The notes beneath the pieces were generated by a model that had not been told where the DNA came from, made no database searches, and saw only the letters and a list, made by a program, of their open reading frames with translations. From positions 490,359 to 554,358 of the forward strand of contig CANLVO010000002.1 of NCBI GenBank assembly GCA_947494645.1: a stretch of DNA of 64,000 nt, written 5' to 3'. Positions 19,136-26,909 of the stretch are shown here, piece after piece. Source of the DNA: an uncultured Litoreibacter sp. (GTDB taxonomy: Bacteria > Pseudomonadota > Alphaproteobacteria > Rhodobacterales > Rhodobacteraceae). Each line of letters begins with the position of its first letter. Position 1 is the first letter of the stretch. The position numbers were made by a program, and so were the translations under genes.

Positions 19136-20560
19136 ATGGCCTTCACCTATTTCGCCATTTTCGCGGAGATGCGCACCGGCTCGAATTTCCTCGAGGCCAG
19201 CCTGAACAGCTTCGACGATCTTCACTGCTACGGGGAGGCCTACAACCCGCATTTTGTCGGGCATCACAACCGCTCCGAACTGTTTGGCATGGACCTTGCG
19301 CAGCGTGAGACCGCGCCACTGGGGTTGATCGAAAAAATGAAGGCGAACACGGACGGCCTGCCCGGCTTTCGGTTCTTCAACGATCATGACCCACGCGTTC
19401 TGTCGCATGCGCTGGCGGACCCGGACTGCGCGAAGATCATTCTGACGCGTAACCCGCTGGACAGCTACGTGTCCCTGAAAATCGCGGCAGAGACCGGGCA
19501 GTGGAAACTGGCCGATGCCAAGCAACGGCGTGAGGCAAAAATCACCTTTGACCTTGCAGAGTTTCAGGACCAGCTGGAAGAAAAACGCAGCTTTCAAAGA
19601 ACCCTGCTGAGAGGTCTGCAAACCAGCGGCCAGACCGCCTTTTATTTGGCCTACGAGGATATCGGTGACACTGATGTGCTGAATGGTTTGGCGTCCTATC
19701 TTGGTTCCACAGATCAGATCGCCGCGGCGGCTCGATCGACCAAGAAGCAGAACCCCAGCGACCTGGAAGAAAAAGTGTCTAACTATGCGGAAATGGTCAG
19801 ATCATTAAGCTCGATCGACCACTTCAACCTCAACGAGACCCCGAATTTTGAGCCACGCAGAGGGCCCGGTGTCCCCGGTTTCTACACCGCAAAAGAGGCG
19901 CCGCTCTTGTTCATTCCGCTTGGTGCTGGCCCAAAGTCACAGGTGCTGAATTGGTTGGCCGCGGTTGATGGAACATCGGTTGAAACCCTGCCAACAGGCC
20001 TGAGTCAGAAAGAGCTGCGTCAGTGGAAAAAGGCGCGTCCCGGTCATCGCAGCTTTGCTATTCTCAGACACCCACTGGCCCGCGCGCATCACGCATTTTG
20101 CACATATATTTTGCCCAAGGGCGACGATAACTTCCAAGACCTTCGCCGGATCGTGTGCAAGAAGTACGGGGTTGGTATTCCGCTTAACGGCGATCTCACT
20201 GACTATTCCGTCGCTGACCACAAGGCGGCCTTCGGGCAGTTCCTGAAGTTCCTGAAAGCCAACCTTGCCGGCCAGACGAGCATTCGGATTGATGCCGCCT
20301 GGGCCACGCAATCCGCACAGATCGAGGCTGCAGCGCAAGTGCTTGTGCCGGATATCGTGATCCGCGAAGAAGACGCCCCCGCGCAGCTGTCCCGGCTGAC
20401 AAAGGATCTTGGCATCAAAGGCGCAAAGCTAAAGCCCGAGCCGGAAGATACGCCCTATAGCCTTGCAGATATCCATGACGCCAAGCTGGAAAAGCTGTGC
20501 TTCCAGACGTACCGCAAGGACTACATTAATTTCGGGTTTGCAGACTGGTCAGAGTCTTAA
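19136..20560 (+). CDS. NodH-like sulfotransferase with two tandem sulfotransferase-like halves
   Basis: The 474-residue product looks like two sulfotransferase-fold units in one chain. The first half has a PAPS 5'-phosphosulfate loop EMRTGSNFLE (residues 11-20) and a 3'-phosphate motif IILTRNPLDSYVSLKIA (about 101-117). The second half has LLFIPLGAGPKSQVLNWLA (about 257-275), in the place of the usual IPKTAGTS loop but degenerate, then FAILRHPLARAHHAFCTYI (about 307-325) and a CFQTYRKDYINFGF end typical of Sulfotransfer_2 proteins. It should add sulfate to a polysaccharide or glycolipid. The second active site may be inactive. The stop overlaps the convergent ptsN stop. Confidence 0.75.
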   Translation: MAFTYFAIFAEMRTGSNFLEASLNSFDDLHCYGEAYNPHFVGHHNRSELFGMDLAQRETAPLGLIEKMKANTDGLPGFRFFNDHDPRVLSHALADPDCAKIILTRNPLDSYVSLKIAAETGQWKLADAKQRREAKITFDLAEFQDQLEEKRSFQRTLLRGLQTSGQTAFYLAYEDIGDTDVLNGLASYLGSTDQIAAAARSTKKQNPSDLEEKVSNYAEMVRSLSSIDHFNLNETPNFEPRRGPGVPGFYTAKEAPLLFIPLGAGPKSQVLNWLAAVDGTSVETLPTGLSQKELRQWKKARPGHRSFAILRHPLARAHHAFCTYILPKGDDNFQDLRRIVCKKYGVGIPLNGDLTDYSVADHKAAFGQFLKFLKANLAGQTSIRIDAAWATQSAQIEAAAQVLVPDIVIREEDAPAQLSRLTKDLGIKGAKLKPEPEDTPYSLADIHDAKLEKLCFQTYRKDYINFGFADWSES

Positions 20561-21021
20561 GCCGCCTGACTGTTCTCCGAGTCGGTCAGAATGGTAAACA
20601 GTGTCATCGGATCATCATTGGCCCGCAGTTTGGCGCAGTTCTGGCTCATCCGCATCGTCCGCGAGACCAAGGCCAGCGCCTTCAGATGCTCGACACCCGC
20701 ATTCGTTGGGGCCAGAAGGCAGAAAAACAGATCAACCGGCTGGCGATCCGAGGCATCGAAATCAACCGGTTTGTCCAAACGCAAGAATACGGCCACGACT
20801 TTGTCCAGCTCGTCCAGACGCGCATGGGGCAGGGCGACGCCTTGGCCCACACCAGTAGGGCCAAGGTTCTCACGTTCCTGCAACGCTTCCAGCACAACTG
20901 ATTGAGGCAGGTCGTAGCTCGCAGCTGCTTGCTCAGCCAGCTCCTGAAACAGGCGTTTCTTGCTGGAAACAGTGGAGATGCTCCTGACAGAATCAGGTTT
21001 CAGTATCTCATTGATCGTCAT
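20557..21021 (-). CDS. ptsN: Nitrogen-regulatory PTS enzyme IIA (EIIA-Ntr)
   Basis: The 154-residue product is EIIA-Ntr, a cytoplasmic phosphocarrier that links the nitrogen PTS to regulation of potassium uptake, stress and sometimes surface functions. The phosphorylated His lies in GVGQGVALPHARLDEL (about residue 66). It starts MTINEILKPDSVRSI, normal for alphaproteobacteria. It lies 30 bp downstream of hpf on the same strand, the classic hpf-ptsN pair. No sugar EIIB/EIIC genes are near, as expected for the nitrogen PTS. Confidence 0.93.
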   Translation of the reverse strand: MTINEILKPDSVRSISTVSSKKRLFQELAEQAAASYDLPQSVVLEALQERENLGPTGVGQGVALPHARLDELDKVVAVFLRLDKPVDFDASDRQPVDLFFCLLAPTNAGVEHLKALALVSRTMRMSQNCAKLRANDDPMTLFTILTDSENSQAA

Positions 21022-21051
21022 GGCCGCTCTCTGAAACGCGGCACGGAACCG

Positions 21052-21627
21052 CTATTGTCTACTTGAGGGATCGATCCAGCCGATATTGCCGTCGTCACGC
21101 CGATACACGACGTTAATCCCTTGGTTTCCCTCATTGCGAAACACCAACACTGGTGCTGTCGCCAATTCCATCTGCATAACAGCTTCACCGACAGAAAGGG
21201 AGGGAATGTTCGTTTCCATTTCAGCAACAATCATGGGCTGAAGGGATTCGGGTTCGCTCTCTTCCGTCTCGGCTGTACCCGCGAGGATATACGAGGATGC
21301 CTGAGAAAGTTCAACTGGTTGTGAGCGTTCCTTGTGATGATCTTTCAATCTGCGTTTGTAGCGTCGCAGCTGTTTGTCCATTTTCTCGGAACAACTATCA
21401 AATGCGGCATAGATCTCGTTCTCGTGGGCCTTGGCCTGCGCGGTCAGCCCGGTGCTCAGGTGCACTGTGGCTTCGCAGACGTTCTCATGCCCGCTTTTTG
21501 AAAACACCACCGTCGCATCAGTTGGACGTCCGGCATATTTGCCAAGCATCTCCGACAGCTCCTGCTGCACGTGGGTTTGAAGGGCTTCCCCGATATCGAT
21601 CTGTTTGCCGCTTATCTGATAGCGCAT
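21052..21627 (-). CDS. hpf: Long-form ribosome hibernation promoting factor
   Basis: The 191-residue product is a long HPF: an N-terminal sigma-54 modulation/S30AE domain (MRYQISGKQIDIGEALQTHV, with the basic KQLRRYKRRLKDHHK) and a C-terminal dimerisation domain ending NVVYRRDDGNIGWIDP. Long HPF forms 100S ribosome dimers in stationary phase. I chose the ATG at 21627; the frame runs upstream to 21681 but that part is not family-like. It precedes ptsN. In many proteobacteria rpoN lies immediately upstream, between lptB and hpf; here there is only a 254-bp gap with an inverted repeat. Confidence 0.93.
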   Translation of the reverse strand: MRYQISGKQIDIGEALQTHVQQELSEMLGKYAGRPTDATVVFSKSGHENVCEATVHLSTGLTAQAKAHENEIYAAFDSCSEKMDKQLRRYKRRLKDHHKERSQPVELSQASSYILAGTAETEESEPESLQPMIVAEMETNIPSLSVGEAVMQMELATAPVLVFRNEGNQGINVVYRRDDGNIGWIDPSSRQ

Positions 21628-21819
21628 GGCGTCTCCTTGCTGAGAATGGCGGATCTCACCCGGCAAGCCGAGGTCATCCATCCGAGGGGGTTGAGCGATG
21701 ACATGCGCCCAATCATGTGGGGCGGTCGCAGTAGGCCATTTTCGTCAGGCGTGGCCAAACCCAAAGAGGTTTGCGATGTCATCTCACATATTTGGCGGCA
21801 GGAGAGGGGCGTCTGTCAA

Positions 21820-21885
21820 CTGAGTCTTTTTGTACAATTTGGGTTTTGAGGGTCTGAGATGTACCCCAATTTGTACAAAACTCAG
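21820..21885. repeat. Long inverted repeat at the end of lptB
   Basis: CTGAGTCTTTTTGTACAATT with the following TGGG on one side, and the inverse of CTGAGTTTTGTACAAATTGG on the other, form arms of about 22 bases around a roughly 20-base loop. Each arm contains TTGTACAA, itself a palindrome. The right arm covers the lptB stop codon (21882-21884). It could be the terminator of the lptB transcription unit, although no T run follows, or a paired binding site upstream of hpf. The remaining intergenic sequence to 21627 shows nothing recognisable. Confidence 0.5.
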
Positions 21886-22643
21886 GAAATGCGGAAATTC
21901 TGGCCCAGGTAAACACGTCTCACGTTTTCGTCCTTCACGACCTCTTCCGTCGTACCGCTCATCAAAACGTGGCCGTCATGCAGGATGTATGCACGGTCGA
22001 CGATCTCTAGGGTTTCGCGGACATTATGATCCGTGATCAACACCCCGATCCCGCGCTGTTTGAGGTCCGCAACAAGGCCACGGATCTCACCAACAGCGAT
22101 TGGGTCAACCCCGGCAAAGGGCTCATCCAGCAGCAGATATTTCGGGTCCGCAGCCAGACAACGGGCAATCTCCGCGCGGCGTCTTTCACCCCCCGACAGC
22201 GACAGGGCAGGGGCCCGCCGCAAGTGCCCAATGGAAAACTCGTTGAGCAGTTCTTCCAGCCGTTCGCGCCGTTTGGTGCGGTCTTTGATTGCAATTTCGA
22301 GGATAGCGAGGATGTTGTCCTCGACGCTAAGTCCCCGAAAAATAGACATTTCCTGGGGTAAGTAGCCGATACCCATCTTTGCGCGCCGATACATCGGCAA
22401 AAGCGTTACATCGCGCCCGTCGATGGTCACCGTGCCCGCCTCAGGTGTCACCAGCCCGGCGATGGAGTAAAAGCACGTTGTCTTGCCCGACCCGTTCGGA
22501 CCAAGCAAAGCCACCACTTCACCCCGCGCCAGATCAATGGAGACGTCACGGATCACTGGCCGGCGCTTGTAGCTCTTGCGCAGCCCATGGATCTTCAGCC
22601 CAGAAGAGCCATCCGTCACTGTCAGATCAGGCTTTCCGGTCAT
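21882..22643 (-). CDS. lptB: LPS export ABC transporter ATP-binding protein LptB
   Basis: The 253-residue product is LptB, the cytoplasmic ATPase that with LptF/LptG extracts LPS from the inner membrane. Motifs are Walker A LLGPNGSGKTTCFYSI, Q-loop GYLPQEMSIFRGLS, signature LSLSGGERRRAEIARCL, Walker B YLLLDEPFAGVDPI and the switch His in LITDHNVRETLEI. The YLPQE..IFR pattern separates LptB from the Liv ATPases further right. Its start shares one base with the lptA stop (TGATG). It is the last gene of the kpsF-lptC-lptA-lptB unit. Confidence 0.96.
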   Translation of the reverse strand: MTGKPDLTVTDGSSGLKIHGLRKSYKRRPVIRDVSIDLARGEVVALLGPNGSGKTTCFYSIAGLVTPEAGTVTIDGRDVTLLPMYRRAKMGIGYLPQEMSIFRGLSVEDNILAILEIAIKDRTKRRERLEELLNEFSIGHLRRAPALSLSGGERRRAEIARCLAADPKYLLLDEPFAGVDPIAVGEIRGLVADLKQRGIGVLITDHNVRETLEIVDRAYILHDGHVLMSGTTEEVVKDENVRRVYLGQNFRIS

Positions 22644-23152
22644 CAGTTGTTCCCACCGGTTTGAAAGATCGTCTTTACGCGCCCGGTCATCCGTCCTTGG
22701 CCGGTCTCAAGATCAACGGTCAACTTCTCCCCCGACAGCGCATTCGCCCCTTGGGTCAGTATCACATCGCCCGTCATCACAATCTCAGCCGCACTCACGG
22801 AGTACACAGCATCGCGGGATTCCGCTGCTTCACCACCGTTGACCAAGGTTACACCGCCACTTGCGATGATCTGGTCGATGTCGCCGGTTTGCTGGCCATT
22901 CTGGGTGGCGTATTTGACTTGGACGCGGGCGGCGCTCAGGCGCATCTCGCCTTGGCCTGCGACCACGTTTCCGCTGAACACGGCTTGACCGGATTGCTGG
23001 TCAACGGTCAGCTCATCTGCAGTGATTTCAACGGGTTGGCTGGCATCATGCTTCAGGCCACCAAAGGCGACACTCGCGCCTTGCGCCAGTAGACCCGTGC
23101 TCAGACAGGCGGCAAATATAAGACCCAAAGCAGGCCGCAGCACTATGTTCAT
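22643..23152 (-). CDS. lptA: Periplasmic LPS bridge protein LptA
   Basis: The 169-residue product has a signal peptide (MNIVLRPALGLIFAACLSTG, cleavage near LLAQGAS) and an OstA-like beta-jellyroll domain: PVEITADELTVDQQSGQAVF, then SGNVVAGQGEMRLSAARVQV. LptA polymerises into the bridge that carries LPS across the periplasm. It overlaps lptB by one base and lies 8 bp after lptC, so the order lptC-lptA-lptB is a normal operon. Confidence 0.93.
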   Translation of the reverse strand: MNIVLRPALGLIFAACLSTGLLAQGASVAFGGLKHDASQPVEITADELTVDQQSGQAVFSGNVVAGQGEMRLSAARVQVKYATQNGQQTGDIDQIIASGGVTLVNGGEAAESRDAVYSVSAAEIVMTGDVILTQGANALSGEKLTVDLETGQGRMTGRVKTIFQTGGNN

Positions 23153-23160
23153 GTCGCCCT

Positions 23161-23760
23161 CTAATTGCTGGGTTGATATACCAGCTTAACACCATTTTTC
23201 AAAACAAGAAGCTGAGAGCCGTCCGTGGCAGTCAGCTCCATCCGTCCAGCCTCCAACGTGCCCGTCGGCCCCGACCCGCTGACAGGCCCCGGCGAGACCA
23301 ACCCTGTGCGCTCCAGATCCGCGATCAGCATGTCTGAGCGCAACACATATCCAGTCGAGGTCGTCAGTCGGACGTCGCCCGTCAAATCCATGCTGTCCGT
23401 GTCGCCGTCATAAACTGCATCCTGCGACATCACCATGAACTGCGTGCCAGAGGTGGTCACGATCTCTGCGGAAACCTCAGTCGCAGCCATGCGTCGCGGG
23501 TTTGTCATATCGGGCAGGGCTGTTTCTGCGGTGACGGTGATGGTCGATCCGTCGGATGTCACACCAGAGAATTTCGGTGCCATGAGGCGCTGCTCGCGCG
23601 CAATCTGCTCGACGTCTATTTCAGCAAACGGGATGGCGTCTTCTGGGTTAATTGTCCGCGAAAACAAGAACATAGTAGACAACAAAGCAAGTGCCAGCAG
23701 GGGCAATGTGATCTTTGCAAACTGCACGAAGCGAGAATATGCGTTGTCCGCGACCGCCAT
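23161..23760 (-). CDS. lptC: LPS export protein LptC
   Basis: The 199-residue product has one N-terminal membrane anchor (about residues 14-34, FAKITLPLLALALLSTMFLF) followed by a periplasmic beta-rich domain, the architecture of LptC, which passes LPS from LptBFG to LptA. LptC sequences are divergent, and the call rests on topology, length and the lptC-lptA-lptB gene order. It lies one base downstream of the isomerase gene kpsF. Confidence 0.88.
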   Translation of the reverse strand: MAVADNAYSRFVQFAKITLPLLALALLSTMFLFSRTINPEDAIPFAEIDVEQIAREQRLMAPKFSGVTSDGSTITVTAETALPDMTNPRRMAATEVSAEIVTTSGTQFMVMSQDAVYDGDTDSMDLTGDVRLTTSTGYVLRSDMLIADLERTGLVSPGPVSGSGPTGTLEAGRMELTATDGSQLLVLKNGVKLVYQPSN

Positions 23761-23761
23761 C

Positions 23762-24739
23762 TCAGACTACGCCAGCCCGTAGGCAATCTTGTACTTTGAT
23801 CAATCCAAGCGGCTCTGTATGCGCGCCGTCTTCGGTGACAAACAGGCAGGTCACGCTCAGCTCATCCATCATGCTGACAGCGCGCTCTGCCAGCTCACCC
23901 CGGCCGATGGTCTTGGGGTCAGTAGTCATAACAGTTTCTGCCACCTGATCGAGCAACCCCGACATGTGCCTGCGCAGGTCACCATCGGTGATAACCCCGG
24001 CCAAAGTACCATCCTCATTGAGAACCCCAACGACGCCGAAGCCTTTCTTGCTGATCTCAATCAACGCCTCCGGCATAGGGGTATCGCGCTCACAGGTAGG
24101 CAGATCGGCCCCCGAATGCATGAGTGACGCAACCGTTGCCAGTCGGGCACCAAGCTTACCGCCTGGGTGGAACTCGCGGAAATTCTCGGGCGTGAATTTG
24201 CGGTGTTCCATCATGGTGATGGCCAAGGCATCCCCAAGTGCGAGCGTCATTGTGGTCGAGGTGGTTGGTACAACGCCAGTATCGCAGGCTTCCTCAGCCG
24301 CGGGCAGCAGAAGGGCTACGTCTGACTGTTTCATCAGCGTCGAACCCGCCTTACTGGCAATGCCAATCAGTGGGATGTTGAATCTGCGTGTGTGCGCGAT
24401 AACGTCCGATAATTCGGGTGTTTCGCCTGAGTTTGACAGGACCAGCGCAACGTCTCCTGCGGCCATCATGCCCAGATCACCGTGGCTTGCCTCTGCAGGA
24501 TGAACGAAATGCGCAGGGGCTCCAGTAGAGGCAAAAGTCGCCGCAATCTTGCGTGCGATGTGGCCGGACTTACCCATGCCGCTGACGATCAAACGACCCT
24601 TGGCCGCCAGCATCAGGTTGACGGCTTGAACGAAATTCTCGTCCAAAGCGCCCGCAAGTGCAGTCAATGCGTCAGCCTCCCGAGAGATCACCCGGCGGCC
24701 AGTCTTGAGGAATTCTGTATCGGTCATGTGCGTCGACAT
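23762..24739 (-). CDS. kpsF: Arabinose-5-phosphate isomerase (KpsF/KdsD)
   Basis: The 325-residue product has an N-terminal SIS sugar-isomerase domain (LIVSGMGKSGHIARKIAATF, FVHPAEASHGDLGMMAAGD, VLSNSGETPELSDVI) and two C-terminal CBS domains (the second near VMTTDPKTIGRGELAERAVS). It converts ribulose 5-phosphate to arabinose 5-phosphate, the first committed step to KDO. The position before lptCAB ties KDO synthesis to LPS transport. It is preceded by rnd with a 9-bp gap. Confidence 0.93.
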   Translation of the reverse strand: MSTHMTDTEFLKTGRRVISREADALTALAGALDENFVQAVNLMLAAKGRLIVSGMGKSGHIARKIAATFASTGAPAHFVHPAEASHGDLGMMAAGDVALVLSNSGETPELSDVIAHTRRFNIPLIGIASKAGSTLMKQSDVALLLPAAEEACDTGVVPTTSTTMTLALGDALAITMMEHRKFTPENFREFHPGGKLGARLATVASLMHSGADLPTCERDTPMPEALIEISKKGFGVVGVLNEDGTLAGVITDGDLRRHMSGLLDQVAETVMTTDPKTIGRGELAERAVSMMDELSVTCLFVTEDGAHTEPLGLIKVQDCLRAGVV

Positions 24740-24748
24740 GCCTCTTAC

Positions 24749-25360
24749 TTAATGTGCGAAGATATCAATGTCAGGCCAACCGGCAAGATCCAGCCCAGCG
24801 CGGGTCGGAAGGAAGTCAAAGCAAGCTTGTGCAACCTCCATCCGTCCTTCGCGTTCCAACATGGCGTTCAGCTTGTCGCGCAGCCCATGCAGGTACAGAA
24901 CGTCGGAGGCAGCATAGTCGATCTGCGCTTGCGTCAGCGTGTCAGCGCCCCAATCACTAGATTGTTGCAGTTTGGAAATGTCGATGCCTTCCAGTTCATG
25001 CAGCAGGTTCTTCAGCCCGTGCCGGTCTGTGTAGGTGCGCACGAGCTTGGAGGCGATCTTTGTGCAGTAAACAGGCTCTGTTACAGCCCCAAACGCGTTC
25101 TGTAGCGCGGCGATGTCGAACCGCCCGAAGTGGAATAGTTTCAATACATCTGGGTCGGTAAGCATCTTGCAAAGGTTTGGCGCTTCAGTCTGACCCTTTG
25201 CCACCTGCACAAGATGCGCGTTGCCGTCGCCGCCGGACATCTGGATCACGCAAAGGCGGTCGCGGTGAGGGTTCAGGCCCATCGTTTCGCAGTCAATCGC
25301 GACGATAGGGCCAAGATCAAGGTCATCCGGCAGATCGCCGTGATAGAGAGTATTTGCCAT
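24749..25360 (-). CDS. rnd: Ribonuclease D, short form
   Basis: The 203-residue product is a DEDDy 3'-5' exonuclease. Exo I is VAIDCETMGLNPHRDRL, Exo II is LFHFGRFDIAALQNAFG, and Exo III carries YAASDVLYLHGLRDKL. It lacks the HRDC domains of E. coli RNase D, which is usual for the short alphaproteobacterial type. It probably trims tRNA or other stable RNA 3' ends. The gene starts 78 bp after livF on the same strand; that gap may hold its promoter. Confidence 0.92.
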   Translation of the reverse strand: MANTLYHGDLPDDLDLGPIVAIDCETMGLNPHRDRLCVIQMSGGDGNAHLVQVAKGQTEAPNLCKMLTDPDVLKLFHFGRFDIAALQNAFGAVTEPVYCTKIASKLVRTYTDRHGLKNLLHELEGIDISKLQQSSDWGADTLTQAQIDYAASDVLYLHGLRDKLNAMLEREGRMEVAQACFDFLPTRAGLDLAGWPDIDIFAH

Positions 25361-25438
25361 ATACGTTGGTCCTGCCTGCTGTGTTGCGACCGCAATAGTG
25401 GCTTTGAACCTTTATATCAACAAAACCCGAACCACAGG

Positions 25439-26140
25439 TCATGCGGCCAAATAGGCATCCCTGATCTCAGGGTGTGAATTCAGTTCTTTCAAAGTGCCGC
25501 TATAGACCTGTGCGCCGCTTTCGATGATGACGGCCAGATCAGCGACTGCTTGGGCGAAATGCAGGTTCTGCTCTGACAACAGCACCGTCAGGCCTTCAGA
25601 TTTCAGCTGCTGGATGACCTTAGCCATCTGCTCGACAATAACTGGCGCCACGCCTTCGCTAGGCTCGTCAAGCAGGATGAAAGACGGGTTACCCATGAGC
25701 GTACGGGCGATGGTCAGCATTTGTTGCTCCCCGCCAGACAGTGCCTTGCCGCGGTTGGAACGGCGCTCAGCGAGATTGGGAAAGAGGTCGAAGAGCATGT
25801 CTTCTGTCCAAGTCACCGCGCCTTCGCGAGGGGGCTGTTTGCCGACCAGAAGGTTCTCGCTGACAGTAAGATCGGTGAAAATTCTGCGCTCCTCAGGGAC
25901 ATAACCAATCCCGAGCTTGGCGATCTTGTGTGGGGGCAGGGCAGTGATGCCTTGACCGTTGAATGTGATCGACCCGGAAGCGGGGCGCACAAGTTGCATG
26001 ATGGATTTTATGGTCGTCGTTTTGCCCGCACCATTGCGGCCCAGAAGGGCGATGACATTGCCATGTGGGACGGACAAGGTTAGGTCGCGCAAAACATGCG
26101 CCTTGCCATAGAAACTATTGATATTGTCGACTTCAAGCAT
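25439..26140 (-). CDS. Liv-type ABC transporter ATP-binding protein (LivF-like)
   Basis: The 233-residue product is the second ATPase of a branched-chain-amino-acid-type (HAAT) importer. It has Walker A LLGRNGAGKTTTIKSI, a Q-loop GYVPEERRIFTDLTV, the signature KALSGGEQQMLTIARTL, and Walker B FILLDEPSEGVAPV. I chose the ATG at 26140 (MLEVDNINSFYGKAHVLRDL), which overlaps the upstream ATPase gene by 8 bases; upstream in-frame starts are inside that gene. Such transporters also carry aromatic and heterocyclic acids, and the position beside ring-degradation genes suggests that role rather than leucine transport. Confidence 0.93.
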   Translation of the reverse strand: MLEVDNINSFYGKAHVLRDLTLSVPHGNVIALLGRNGAGKTTTIKSIMQLVRPASGSITFNGQGITALPPHKIAKLGIGYVPEERRIFTDLTVSENLLVGKQPPREGAVTWTEDMLFDLFPNLAERRSNRGKALSGGEQQMLTIARTLMGNPSFILLDEPSEGVAPVIVEQMAKVIQQLKSEGLTVLLSEQNLHFAQAVADLAVIIESGAQVYSGTLKELNSHPEIRDAYLAA

Positions 26141-26909
26141 CTGCACCCTCCTCGGCATCAAAGAGCGTGCCGCCACCAAGATAGACCTCTTGGACCAGCG
26201 GGCTGTTTCTGATCTCAGTTGCGTTGCCCTCAGCGATCAGCTTGCCACGGTTTAGCACCATGATGCGGTGCGAATGGGCGAAGACCACGTCCATGTCATG
26301 CTCTGTAAACAGCACGCTGACGCCGCGGTCTTCGACGATCTTGGCGGTGAGCTCCATCAGGGCAACACGTTCTTTTGGGGCCATCCCAGCAGTCGGTTCG
26401 TCCATCAGCAAGAGTTGTGGATCATGGGCAAGCGCTATGGAAAGCTCCATGCGTTTCAGGTCGCCATAGGCAAGCACGGCGCAGTGGCGATCTGCCTGCG
26501 CGGCCATGCCGACCATGTCGAGCAGTTCCATTGCCTTTTCGCGATACATCTTGTGGGCGAACGGCAGGAACTTGAAGACATCGCCGTTGTGCGACAGCAG
26601 GGCCATTTGCACATTCTCGATAACGGTCATGGAGCTGTAGGTCGAAGTGATCTGAAAAGTACGCCCAACGCCTTTGCGCCAAATCTGTCTGGGAGAAAGT
26701 CCGTTGATACGTTCGCCGCCCAGAAAGACTTCGCCCGATGTCGGAGGCAGCTGCCCCATTAACATGTTAAAACAGGTGCTTTTGCCCGCGCCATTTGGAC
26801 CGATCAAAGCAAGCAGTTCGCCCTTCTGCAGCTGAAAGGAGACATCGTCGACAGCCACCAACCCACCGAAGGCTTTCGTCAGCCCCTTGGTTTCAAGAAC
26901 GACGCTCAT
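26133..26909 (-). CDS. Liv-type ABC transporter ATP-binding protein (LivG-like)
   Basis: The 258-residue product is the first ATPase of the importer: Walker A LIGPNGAGKSTCFNMLMG, the LivG-type insertion with IWRKGVGRTFQITSTYSSMT, the signature-equivalent AYGDLKRMELSIALAHDP, and Walker B LLLMDEPTAGMAPKER. Its start overlaps the permease stop by 4 bases (ATGA), and its end overlaps the LivF-like start. The signature loop, AYGDLK instead of LSGGQ-like, is the normal LivG variant. Confidence 0.93.
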   Translation of the reverse strand: MSVVLETKGLTKAFGGLVAVDDVSFQLQKGELLALIGPNGAGKSTCFNMLMGQLPPTSGEVFLGGERINGLSPRQIWRKGVGRTFQITSTYSSMTVIENVQMALLSHNGDVFKFLPFAHKMYREKAMELLDMVGMAAQADRHCAVLAYGDLKRMELSIALAHDPQLLLMDEPTAGMAPKERVALMELTAKIVEDRGVSVLFTEHDMDVVFAHSHRIMVLNRGKLIAEGNATEIRNSPLVQEVYLGGGTLFDAEEGADA

